64,000 nt of DNA from Belnapia sp. F-4-1. Lineage in GTDB: Bacteria > Pseudomonadota > Alphaproteobacteria > Acetobacterales > Acetobacteraceae. The DNA is taken from the NCBI RefSeq assembly GCF_000802185.1, contig NZ_KN676113.1, positions 3,827,769 through 3,891,768 on the forward strand. The letters are read 5' to 3'. Shown piece after piece: positions 54,477 through 62,364 of the stretch (its first letter is position 1; every line of letters begins with the position of its first letter). Position numbers and translations under genes: made by a program. The notes under the pieces are model-generated. The model made no database searches and was not told the DNA's origin. It saw nothing but the letters and a program-made list of their open reading frames with translations.

Positions 54477-55871
54477 TCAGCGCTTCGGGAAATCCCCGGG
54501 TGCGAGGGTGCCGAGCTCGCTCAGCAGCATCGGCCAGGAGCGTAGCCCTTCCGCCAGGGAGGACAGGCGGAAGAACTCGTTCGGCGCGTGTGCGTCCTCG
54601 TCCGGCATGGCGAGGCCGAACATCAGGCTGTCGATGCCGAGGCTTTCCTGGAACAGCGTGGTGATGGGCACGGTGCCGCCGGCGCGGGTGCGGACGGGGC
54701 GCTGGCCGTGGACCCATTCGGTGACGCGCTCGGCCGCGAGCAGCAGCGGGTGATGCGGGCCGAGGGTGAAGGCGCGGGTGCCGCCGGGACGGTAGTCGAA
54801 TTCGAGCGTGACGCCGGGCGGGCAGCGTGCCTCGAGGTGGCGGCGGAGCGCGGCCTGGGCGGCGGCGGGGTCCTGGCCGGGGACGAGGCGCATGGTCAGC
54901 TTCGCATGCGCCTCGCAAGGCAGCACCGTCTTGCCGCCGGCGCCGGTATAGCCGCCCCACATTCCGTTCACCTCGACGGTCGGGCGGACGGTGATGCGCT
55001 CGCGCAGCGTGTAGTCCGGGTCGCCATAGGGGGTGGCGCCGAGGTCTGCGTACCAAGCCGCCTCGTCGAAGGGCAGCGCGGCACTCTCGGCGCGGATGTC
55101 CTGCGTCACCTCCATGGCGCCGTCGAGGAAACCATCGACCAGGACTCGGCCCTCCTCGTCATGCAGCGAGGCGATGAGCTTCGCCATCTCGTGCAGCGCA
55201 TTGCGGACGGCGCCGCCGACGCGGCCGGAATGGGCGTCCTTCCCGGCGGTGCGAAGGCTGAATTGCAGGGCGGCGATGCCACGGCAGCCGACGCTGACGG
55301 TCGGGAAGGTGGCGCTCGCGCGGCCGCCATCGGCGGAAAGCATGGCGTCCGCCGCAAGGAGGTCGCGGTAGCGGTCGATGATGGTGGGGAGGGAGGGGCT
55401 GCCGACCTCCTCCTCGCCTTCGAGGAAGACCTTCACGTTCACCGGACAACCGCCCTCGACCGCGAGGAAGGCACCCACGGTCTCGACGGCGATGAGGGTG
55501 GAACCCTTCACGTCGGAAGCGCCGCGCGCGTAGAGGCGGCCGTCGCGGACCGTCGGCTTGAAGGGCGGCGAGTGCCAGAGCTCCAGCGGGTCGGGCGGCT
55601 GCACGTCGTAATGGCCGTAGAGCAGGATGGTCGGGCGGCCGGGCGCGCCCTGCCAGGCGGCGTAGATCGCCGGCTGGCCGCCGCCGTCGAGGAGCTGGAC
55701 GTCCTCAAGGCCGAGGGCGCGGAGGCGGTCCATCAGGAATTCGCGGGCGGCCGCCATGCCCTCGGCATAGGCCGGGTCGGTACTGACGGATGGGAGGCGC
55801 AGCAGCGCCTTCAAACGCTCCTGGATGGCGTCGTGCTGGCTTTCGAGATGGCGGATGACGGCATCGCTCAT
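54477..55871 (-). CDS. M20 family metallopeptidase (dipeptidase)
   Basis: A 464-residue cytoplasmic M20 peptidase. Metal ligands are in LLYGHYDVQPP (His, with the catalytic Asp two residues on), ARGASDVKG (bridging Asp), EGEEEVGS (catalytic Glu and ligand Glu) and the region SADGG. The inserted dimerisation domain holds GKDAHSGRVGGAVRNA. Similarity is to carnosinase-like dipeptidases that act on dipeptides with unprotected ends. It is divergent from the alpha/beta hydrolase. Confidence 0.92.
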   Translation of the reverse strand: MSDAVIRHLESQHDAIQERLKALLRLPSVSTDPAYAEGMAAAREFLMDRLRALGLEDVQLLDGGGQPAIYAAWQGAPGRPTILLYGHYDVQPPDPLELWHSPPFKPTVRDGRLYARGASDVKGSTLIAVETVGAFLAVEGGCPVNVKVFLEGEEEVGSPSLPTIIDRYRDLLAADAMLSADGGRASATFPTVSVGCRGIAALQFSLRTAGKDAHSGRVGGAVRNALHEMAKLIASLHDEEGRVLVDGFLDGAMEVTQDIRAESAALPFDEAAWYADLGATPYGDPDYTLRERITVRPTVEVNGMWGGYTGAGGKTVLPCEAHAKLTMRLVPGQDPAAAQAALRRHLEARCPPGVTLEFDYRPGGTRAFTLGPHHPLLLAAERVTEWVHGQRPVRTRAGGTVPITTLFQESLGIDSLMFGLAMPDEDAHAPNEFFRLSSLAEGLRSWPMLLSELGTLAPGDFPKR

Positions 55872-56003
55872 CGGCAGAATCCTTCGGTGGCGGAGGGCGC
55901 AGCCAGGTCCATGAGGGCCGGCGAGCCTCTTCCCCGCGGGAGGGCTTGTCGAGGGGGTAGGAGACGGGTGCAGGATCGCCCCCGGGAAACGAGGAGACGT
56001 CCG

Positions 56004-56846
56004 ATGCCCTATGCGGAAGCCGATGGCGCGCGCCTGTGGTACGAGGAGGCCGGCAGCGGTCTGCCCATCCTCTTCATCCACGAATTCGGCGCGGATCACC
56101 GGGAATGGGAGGACCAGATGCGGTTCTTCTCCCGCGAATACCGCTGCATCACCTACTCCGCGCGGGGCTATCCCCCCTCCGACGTGCCGGATGACCCGAA
56201 GCTCTACGGGCAGGACCGCGCCGTCGCGGATGCGGTGGCCGTGCTGCGCCACCTCGGCATCGGCAAGTCTCATATCGTCGGGCTGTCGATGGGTGGGTTC
56301 GCGACGCTGCTCTTCGGCCTCCGCCATCCGGAGATGGCCCTGTCGCTGGTGCCGGCGGGGGCGGGTTCCGGCTCGCCACGGGCGGAGCAGGCGGAGTTCC
56401 GGGCGCAATGCGCGGCGCGTGGCGACAAGCTCATCGCCCAAGGCTGGCCCGGCGAGATGGCGGAGGAGACGGGGCACGCGCCGACCCGCATCCAGCTGAA
56501 GAAGAAGGACCCGCGCGGATGGGCGGCCTATATGGCGCGGCTGGCGGAGCATTCCGGGCGCGGGACAGGGCTCACCATGAAGCACTACCAGGGCGAGCGG
56601 GACTCGATCTTCGACTGGGAGGCGGAGCTGCGGCGGATGGAGGTGCCGACCCTGCTCGTCGTCGGCGACGAGGACTGGCCCTGCATCGAGACCAACATCT
56701 TCCTCAAGAGGGTGCTGCCGAATGCCGGGCTCTGGATGTGCCCGCGCACCGGCCACGCGATTAACCTCGAGGAGCCGGCGGCCTTCAACGCGGCGCTGGC
56801 GAGCTTCTTCTCGACGGTGGAGCGGGGGCGCTGGCGGCTGGGCTGA
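56004..56846 (+). CDS. Alpha/beta hydrolase
   Basis: A 280-residue hydrolase. The nucleophile is in HIVGLSMGGFATLLFG (Ser about 97). The acid is probably in VVGDEDWPC and the histidine in RTGHAINLEEP. IHEFGADHREWEDQM is the oxyanion-loop region. GAGGAGACG precedes the start. Its last 62 bases overlap the 3' end of the EEP-family gene on the other strand. Substrate (ester, lactone or C-C bond) is unknown. Confidence 0.88.
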   Translation: MPYAEADGARLWYEEAGSGLPILFIHEFGADHREWEDQMRFFSREYRCITYSARGYPPSDVPDDPKLYGQDRAVADAVAVLRHLGIGKSHIVGLSMGGFATLLFGLRHPEMALSLVPAGAGSGSPRAEQAEFRAQCAARGDKLIAQGWPGEMAEETGHAPTRIQLKKKDPRGWAAYMARLAEHSGRGTGLTMKHYQGERDSIFDWEAELRRMEVPTLLVVGDEDWPCIETNIFLKRVLPNAGLWMCPRTGHAINLEEPAAFNAALASFFSTVERGRWRLG

Positions 56847-57528
56847 ACACCGCCTTCAGCGGCAGGTGGTCCGAGGCGCGACGGGCGAGGGGCGTGTCAT
56901 GCACCTCGACCGCCGCGACCAGGCCCGGCGGGTGGGCCATGATGCGGTCCAGAGAGCCGACCGGGTGAAAGGCGGGAAAGGTCGGCGCCCGGGGCGGCGT
57001 GCCGAAGAGCGGGGCGAGGACGCCGAGGACCGAATGGCCGGGATGCCATTCGTTGAGGTCGCCCATCAGCAGCGTCGGCATCTCCGGCCCGGCGGCGATC
57101 GCCTCCAGCAGGGCACGGGCCTGGAGGCGGCGGCGCTCGGCGCCGAGGCTCAGATGGGTGGCGATGAGGCGGAAGGCGCCCCAGCCGGCCTCCAGCTCGG
57201 CCATCACCGCGCCGCGCGGCTCGAGCCCGCCGAGACGGAGGGCGACGGGCGCGCCGCGCAGCCGGACATGCGGGCGGGCGAGAACGACATTGCTGCGCCA
57301 GCCGGGATGGCCGGGATGCTCGGCGATGGGCAGCGGGTGCAGGTCGAGGCTGCGAGCGAGCAGCGGGAGGTCGAGCATCGGCGCGCCGCGGCGGAGGTAG
57401 TTCTGCGCCTCCTGCAGGGCGATCAGGTCCGGGGCGATCTCGGCGATGACGGCCTGGATGTGCCGGCGGCTGTCGCGGAAGCCGGCGGCGTCGCGGCCGC
57501 GATGGATGTTGTAGGTGGCGACGAGCAT
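56785..57528 (-). CDS. Endonuclease/exonuclease/phosphatase (EEP) family protein
   Basis: A 247-residue EEP-fold enzyme: ATYNIHRGRD at the N-terminus, LIALQEAQNYL (metal Glu), ATHLSLGAERR (catalytic His), LLMGDLNEWHP and the C-terminal SDHLPLKAVF. Such proteins cut nucleic acids or phosphodiesters in lipids. ATG 57528 starts seven bases after the stop of the upstream membrane-protein gene; a longer in-frame version to 57603 shows no homology. Signal peptide is absent. Confidence 0.85.
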   Translation of the reverse strand: MLVATYNIHRGRDAAGFRDSRRHIQAVIAEIAPDLIALQEAQNYLRRGAPMLDLPLLARSLDLHPLPIAEHPGHPGWRSNVVLARPHVRLRGAPVALRLGGLEPRGAVMAELEAGWGAFRLIATHLSLGAERRRLQARALLEAIAAGPEMPTLLMGDLNEWHPGHSVLGVLAPLFGTPPRAPTFPAFHPVGSLDRIMAHPPGLVAAVEVHDTPLARRASDHLPLKAVFSPAASAPAPPSRRSSPAPR

Positions 57529-57535
57529 CCGGCGG

Positions 57536-58120
57536 CTATTCGGTCGGGCTCGAACGGCGGGTAGGGAGGCCGATGCGGGAGATGGCGGCGGCAAGGCCGG
57601 CACCTGCGGTGGTCAGCACCACATCGGTCCAGGTATCCGTCCAGTCGCCGCTGAGGCGGGTCAGCGCCTCGAAGACCTCCCAGAGGGAGCCGAGGGCGAG
57701 GCCGAAGAGCAGCGTCTCGCCGACGAGCCGCCAGGCGCCGTCGCGCGGGCCGCGCCATTGCCGGAGGGCGACGAAGACGGCGCCGGCGAGGATGCCGTTC
57801 AGCAGGTGGACGACCTCGTCATAGGGGTTGGCGCCGTAGAACCAGTTGAGGCCGAAGCCGGGGCTGACGAGGAGCGTCGCCAGGACCGGTGCCGCATCGA
57901 GGCTGCGGGGCAGGGCGCGAAGCGGGGCGGGCAGCACGGCCATGCGCTCGCGCGGTGGCAGGATGACGCCAAGGCAGCCGGCCAGCGCCACCAGCGTGCC
58001 GAGGGAGGCGGAGCGGCGGTCGATCAGCCAGAACCAGGCGGCGGTGGCGACCAGGGCGAGCAGGGAGGCCCAGGCGAACCAGGAGTGGCGGCGCCAATCC
58101 TCCCTCGTCAACAACGCCAC
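57536..58120 (-). CDS. Multi-span membrane protein (DUF2238/YjdF-like)
   Basis: A 194-residue protein with about five hydrophobic segments, including WFAWASLLALVATAAWFWL. The motifs ANPYDEVVHLLNGILAG, LGSLWEVFEALTR and DTWTDVVLTTAGAGLAAAI recall YjdF/DUF2238 proteins, which carry conserved His, Glu and Asp in the helices. The GTG at 58120 is chosen because GGGAGG lies eight bases before it; a GTG at 58171 is possible but has no good site. It is downstream of the ABC-F gene and upstream of the EEP gene on the same strand, forming a likely operon. Confidence 0.7.
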   Translation of the reverse strand: MALLTREDWRRHSWFAWASLLALVATAAWFWLIDRRSASLGTLVALAGCLGVILPPRERMAVLPAPLRALPRSLDAAPVLATLLVSPGFGLNWFYGANPYDEVVHLLNGILAGAVFVALRQWRGPRDGAWRLVGETLLFGLALGSLWEVFEALTRLSGDWTDTWTDVVLTTAGAGLAAAISRIGLPTRRSSPTE

Positions 58121-58174
58121 GCCGCCTGCCTCCCGCTCCGTTCCCGCTTGCAACGGCGGAGGCGCAGGCACGGT

Positions 58175-59992
58175 TCAGCCGGCCTCGATCTCCTCGCGCA
58201 GGAGTTCAAGCTCCAGCCATTCCTCCTCGGCGGCGGCGAGGTCCGCCTCCCTGGCGACGAGGGCGGCATTGAAGCGGTCAAAGCGGGCGCGATCGCGGCT
58301 GTAGAGGTCGGGAGCGGCGAGCGCCGTGCGGATCGTGGCGATCTCGCCCTGCAGCGCTTCCATGCGGGCGGGCAGCGCCTCCAGCGCGTGCTGCTGCTTG
58401 AAGCTCAGCTTGCGGCGGGCGGCCGCCGGCGGCGTGGGCGAGGGGGTGGCCTGGCGCGGCGGAGCCTTCGGCGCCGGGGCGGCGGCCTTCGCCTCCACAC
58501 CGCGGCCCCGCTGGGCGAGCATGTCCGAATAGCCGCCGGCATATTCCTGCCAGCGGCCTTCGCCTTCCGAGACGACCACGCTGGTGCAGACGCGGTCGAG
58601 GAAGTCGCGGTCGTGGCTGACGACGAGGACGGTGCCGCCATAATCGGCCAGCAGCTCCTCCAGCAGGTCGAGCGTCTCGAGGTCGAGGTCGTTGGTCGGC
58701 TCGTCGAGCACGAGGAGGTTGGAGGGGCGGGCGAAGGCGCGGGCCAGCATCAGCCGCCCCCGCTCGCCGCCCGAGAGCACGCCGACGGCGGTGCGGGCCT
58801 GGTCGGGGACGAAGAGGAAGTCCTTCATGTAGCCGACGACGTGGCGGGCCGCGCCGCCGACATGGACGATGTCCGACTTGTCGCCGGTCAGCGCCTCGGC
58901 GAGGCTGATCGCCGGGTCGAGGCTGTCGCGGCGCTGGTCGAGCGTCACCATCTCGATCCCCGTCCCGAGGCGGACGGTGCCGGAATCGGGGGCGAGGGCG
59001 CCGGTCATCAGGTTGAGCAGCGTGGTCTTGCCGGCGCCGTTCGGGCCGATGATGCCGATGCGGTCGCGGCGCAGCACGCGGGTCGAGAGGTCGCGGACGA
59101 CGGGCGGGGCATCGCCGTAGGATTTGCTGACCTGGTCAAGCTGGATGACAAGGGTGCCGGAGCCATCGGCCTCGCTGGCGGCCATGCGGACGGTGCCGGT
59201 CGCGCGCAGGGCTTCGCGGCGGCGCTGGCGGAGGTCGGCCAGCTCGCCGACGCGGCGCATGTTGCGCTTGCGCCGGGCGGTGACGCCGTAGCGCATCCAG
59301 TGCTCCTCGCGCACGATCTGGCGGTCGAGCTTGTGGCGGGCGGCTTCCTCTTCCTCCAGCACCTGGTCGCGCCAGGACTCGAAGGCGCCGAAGCCCTGCT
59401 CCAGCCGGCGCGTCGTGCCGCGGTCGAGCCAAACCATGGCCCGCGACAGGGCGGTGAGGAAGCGGCGGTCGTGGCTGATCAGGACGAGGGCGCCGCGGAA
59501 GCTGCCGAGCTCCTTCTCCAGCCAGGCGATGACGGGCAGGTCGAGATGGTTGGTCGGCTCGTCGAGTAGCAGGATGTCGGGCGAGGGAGCCAGGGCACGG
59601 GCGAGGGCGCAGCGGCGGGCCTCGCCGCCGGACAGGCGGGCGGGGGCCTCCTCGCCGGTGAGGCCCAACTCGTTGAGGAGCCAGCGGGCACGGTAGGGGT
59701 CGTCATTCGGGCCGAGGCCGGCTTCGACATAGGCCAGCGCGCTCGGCGCGTCGCCGAAATCCGGCTCCTGCGGCAGGCTGCGGAGGGTGGCGCCGGGCTG
59801 CAGGAAGCGGGTGCCGCGCTCCGGCTCCAGCGTGCCGGCGGCGATGCGGAGCAGGGTGGACTTGCCGGAGCCGTTGCGGCCGACCAGGGCCAGCCGCTCG
59901 CCCGGCTCGACCGAAAGGGTCGCGCCGGCGAGCAGGGGCGTCGTGCCCATCGCGTAGTGGATGTCCTGGAGCAGCAGAAGGGGCGGTGCCAT
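58175..59992 (-). CDS. uup: ABC-F family ATPase, Uup-like
   Basis: A 605-residue soluble protein with two ATPase domains. Walker A GRNGSGKST and GPNGAGKTT, signatures LSGGEARRCALARAL and LSGGERGRLMLARAF, and Walker B LLLDEPTNHLDL and LVLDEPTNDLDL are seen. The linker between them and a C-terminal coiled coil (about 520-605, with LEALPARMEALQGEI) give the Uup architecture. ABC-F proteins act on ribosomes or, for Uup, on DNA transposon excision and stalled ribosomes. Confidence 0.92.
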   Translation of the reverse strand: MAPPLLLLQDIHYAMGTTPLLAGATLSVEPGERLALVGRNGSGKSTLLRIAAGTLEPERGTRFLQPGATLRSLPQEPDFGDAPSALAYVEAGLGPNDDPYRARWLLNELGLTGEEAPARLSGGEARRCALARALAPSPDILLLDEPTNHLDLPVIAWLEKELGSFRGALVLISHDRRFLTALSRAMVWLDRGTTRRLEQGFGAFESWRDQVLEEEEAARHKLDRQIVREEHWMRYGVTARRKRNMRRVGELADLRQRRREALRATGTVRMAASEADGSGTLVIQLDQVSKSYGDAPPVVRDLSTRVLRRDRIGIIGPNGAGKTTLLNLMTGALAPDSGTVRLGTGIEMVTLDQRRDSLDPAISLAEALTGDKSDIVHVGGAARHVVGYMKDFLFVPDQARTAVGVLSGGERGRLMLARAFARPSNLLVLDEPTNDLDLETLDLLEELLADYGGTVLVVSHDRDFLDRVCTSVVVSEGEGRWQEYAGGYSDMLAQRGRGVEAKAAAPAPKAPPRQATPSPTPPAAARRKLSFKQQHALEALPARMEALQGEIATIRTALAAPDLYSRDRARFDRFNAALVAREADLAAAEEEWLELELLREEIEAG

Positions 59993-60036
59993 GGCGGGGC
60001 TGTTGGCGCCTCGCCGGCCGCGGCGTCAAGCGTGGA

Positions 60037-60321
60037 TCAGCGGCGGCGGCGCTTGCCGGACCCGGGCTCCGCCTCGATCACCGGCGGGCGGGGGGCGGCG
60101 GCCCATAGGCGGCGGTAGATGTCGAGCGGCAGCAGGACGAAGCTCTCCGTGCCGTTGCGGGTCAGGACGACCGGGCCGCGGACCGCCTGGTCGACAAGGC
60201 TCGGAAGCTGGGCCTCGACCGGGGCAAGGTCCATGCGCGGCAACCCCTCAAGCCCCGGTGCGGGTTCGCCCTCGAAGCCCGTCTCGATCGGCAGGTCGCG
60301 GTCATCCAGCCATCCGGCCAT
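60037..60321 (-). CDS. Phd/YefM-type antitoxin-like protein, solitary
   Basis: A 94-residue protein. Residues about 38-70, SLVDQAVRGPVVLTRNG followed by SFVLLPLDIYRRL, follow the Phd/YefM fold: a short helix, GPVVLTRNG, then hydrophobic strand and helix. The first 30 residues are acidic and unusual. The C-terminus is a basic tail (GKRRRR). Phd proteins normally neutralise a Doc or RelE-type toxin, yet no toxin-like gene lies on either side (ABC-F on one, TpsB on the other). It may regulate on its own or have a distant partner. Confidence 0.65.
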   Translation of the reverse strand: MAGWLDDRDLPIETGFEGEPAPGLEGLPRMDLAPVEAQLPSLVDQAVRGPVVLTRNGTESFVLLPLDIYRRLWAAAPRPPVIEAEPGSGKRRRR

Positions 60322-60490
60322 GGGGTGGAGTGGTCCTTGTTGGAAGCGATGCCAGGATGCACGGGCCGGAGCCTGGGCGGCCAGGGGAATAATCGGGCTG
60401 CTCCGGCCTGCGAGCGCACCGGGTGAGCCTGTCGAAAAAATGAGGAGGTTTCTCGGAGACGCTGGCCTACGGTTGAATATTTCGCACGTA

Positions 60491-60521
60491 GTGACGCCTG
60501 TATCTTATCACTTTTATAAGA
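60491..60521 (+). promoter_or_regulatory. Candidate promoter and operator of the two-partner secretion locus
   Basis: The block 60465-60525 is markedly AT-rich. GTGACG (60491-60496) and TATAAG (60515-60520) form -35/-10-like boxes 18 bases apart. TCTTAT (60503-60508) and ATAAGA (60516-60521) make an inverted repeat that covers the -10 box, as an operator might. Transcription would begin near 60527, after the first in-frame ATG, which favours the later start at 60565. Confidence 0.4.
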
Positions 60522-60564
60522 GATGGTTAAACTGTCCGCGATCAGCGATGGGGAAGCGCTGTCG

Positions 60565-62310
60565 ATGGGTGCGTTGCGGATAGCGCTTGGGGCAGCGGCC
60601 GTCCTGCTGGTGGCCGGGGAGGCGCTCGCCCAGGGAGCAGCCCCGCCGCGCATCCCCCTGGAGCCCGCGCTGCGGAACCCGGTGGAGCTGAATGCGCCGG
60701 CGCCCCCGGTGCGGCTGGCGCCGAACATCGAGGGCCCGCCGGTGCAGGCGCAAACCGGGCCGGGCGCCGCGGCCGAGGTGCCGATCGGCGCCGTGACCAT
60801 CAGGGGCGCCGAGGCGCTGACCCCGGCCGAGCTGGCGCCGGCCATCGCCGGACTCGCCGACGCCACCATCCCGCTGGCGCAGGTGGAGGAGGCGCGGCTG
60901 GCGATCCTCCGCGCCTATCGGGATGCGGGCTATCCCTTCGCCACCATCAATGCCGGCCTCACCCGGCGCGGCGGCGTCGCCGACCTGGAATTCGCCGTGA
61001 CTGAGGGCTTCATCGCCGAGGTGAAGCTGGAGGGCGATATCGGCCCGGCGGGGACGCAGGTGCTGCGCTTCCTCAACCGGCTCCTCGGCCAGCGGCCGGT
61101 GACGGCGGCGGCGATCGAGCGGGCGCTGTTGCTGGCGCAGGACATCCCCGGCGTCACCCTGCGCGGCACGCTCAGGCCGCTGCCGACCGAGGCGGGGGCC
61201 TTGCAACTCGTCGCCCAGGTCGAGCGCAAGTGGTACAGCGGCTATGTCAATGTCGACAACCGCGGCTACAGGCTGGTCGGGCCCGGGCAGGGGCTCGCGG
61301 TCGGCGGGCTGAACTCTTTCACCGAGTATGGCGAGCGGACGGAGTTCTCGCTCTTCGGCGCGCAGGACAGCACGCAGTGGTTCGCCCAAGGCTCCGTCGA
61401 GGCCTTCGTCGGCGGCTCGGGGCTGCGGGTCAGGCTCTATGCCGGCACCGGGCAGACGAGGCCCTCGGGAAGCCTCCGCGCCATCGGCTATCACGGCGAA
61501 ACGCAGGTGGGCGGCATCTCGGCCAATTACCCGCTCATCCGCAGCCGCCCGGCCAATCTCTATGCCGTCACCAGCTTCGACATCTTCGACGGCGTGGTCG
61601 AGACCGGCACCAGCGGCCGCAGCCGGGCGAGCCGGGATGCCATCCGCAGCTGGCGTGGCGGGCTCGACGGGCAGCTGTTGGACCGCTGGATCCGCTTCCT
61701 GCCGGCGGCGACCAATCTCGGCAGCGTCCGCCTGAGCCAGGGCATCACCGCGCTCGGGGCGACGCGGAACGGCTCCCCGCTGTCGGGGCGGAGCGGGGCG
61801 GAGGATTTCGGCTTCACCAAGATCAGCGGCGAGGTGCAGCGCACCCAGCCGCTCTGGTCGCCGGGCGAAGGGCAGATGTTCAACATCCAGGCGCTCTTCG
61901 TCGGGCAGTGGAGCGGCGACATCCTGCCGCAGGCGGAGAAATTCTATCTCGGCGGCAACCGGCTCGGGCGCGGCTACTATTCCGGCCAGGTGACCGGCGA
62001 CCGGGCCTGGGGGCTGGCGCTCGAGGCGCAGTACGACCTCGCCTTCGACCTGCCGAACAGCGAGTTCGGGCCGGGGCGGGTGGCGGCGCAGCTCTACGCC
62101 TTCCGCGATATGGGCCGCACTGCCGAGAACCGGCCGAACGATGCGAATCGGCGCCTCTCCTCCTGGGGCGGCGGCGTGCGCACGGTGATCAACGACACGG
62201 TGCAGTTCGACCTCGAAGGCGCCTACCGCGTCGTCAGGCGCCCGGACGGCGCGGCGGCGGATGCCCTGCGCGAGACGGCGGTGCTGTTCCGCACGCTGGT
62301 GAAGTTCTGA
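60565..62310 (+). CDS. TpsB outer-membrane transporter (ShlB/FhaC family)
   Basis: A 581-residue two-partner secretion pore. It has a signal peptide (MGALRIALGAAAVLLVAG, ending EALAQ), then a proline-rich linker. POTRA repeats follow (about 75-230; IGAVTIRGAEALTPAEL, AYRDAGYPFATIN). The C-terminal beta-barrel domain has alternating aromatic strands and ends FRTLVKF, a typical outer-membrane C-terminal Phe. ATG 60523 is in frame but would put 14 residues before the signal peptide and has no ribosome site; ATG 60565 has GGGGAAG upstream. It exports the TpsA protein encoded next. Confidence 0.9.
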   Translation: MGALRIALGAAAVLLVAGEALAQGAAPPRIPLEPALRNPVELNAPAPPVRLAPNIEGPPVQAQTGPGAAAEVPIGAVTIRGAEALTPAELAPAIAGLADATIPLAQVEEARLAILRAYRDAGYPFATINAGLTRRGGVADLEFAVTEGFIAEVKLEGDIGPAGTQVLRFLNRLLGQRPVTAAAIERALLLAQDIPGVTLRGTLRPLPTEAGALQLVAQVERKWYSGYVNVDNRGYRLVGPGQGLAVGGLNSFTEYGERTEFSLFGAQDSTQWFAQGSVEAFVGGSGLRVRLYAGTGQTRPSGSLRAIGYHGETQVGGISANYPLIRSRPANLYAVTSFDIFDGVVETGTSGRSRASRDAIRSWRGGLDGQLLDRWIRFLPAATNLGSVRLSQGITALGATRNGSPLSGRSGAEDFGFTKISGEVQRTQPLWSPGEGQMFNIQALFVGQWSGDILPQAEKFYLGGNRLGRGYYSGQVTGDRAWGLALEAQYDLAFDLPNSEFGPGRVAAQLYAFRDMGRTAENRPNDANRRLSSWGGGVRTVINDTVQFDLEGAYRVVRRPDGAAADALRETAVLFRTLVKF

Positions 62311-62364
62311 GTTCCAAGACGTGGGCTGCTCCGGCCGGCGGCCGGGTTTTGGGAGATTGGGCCG

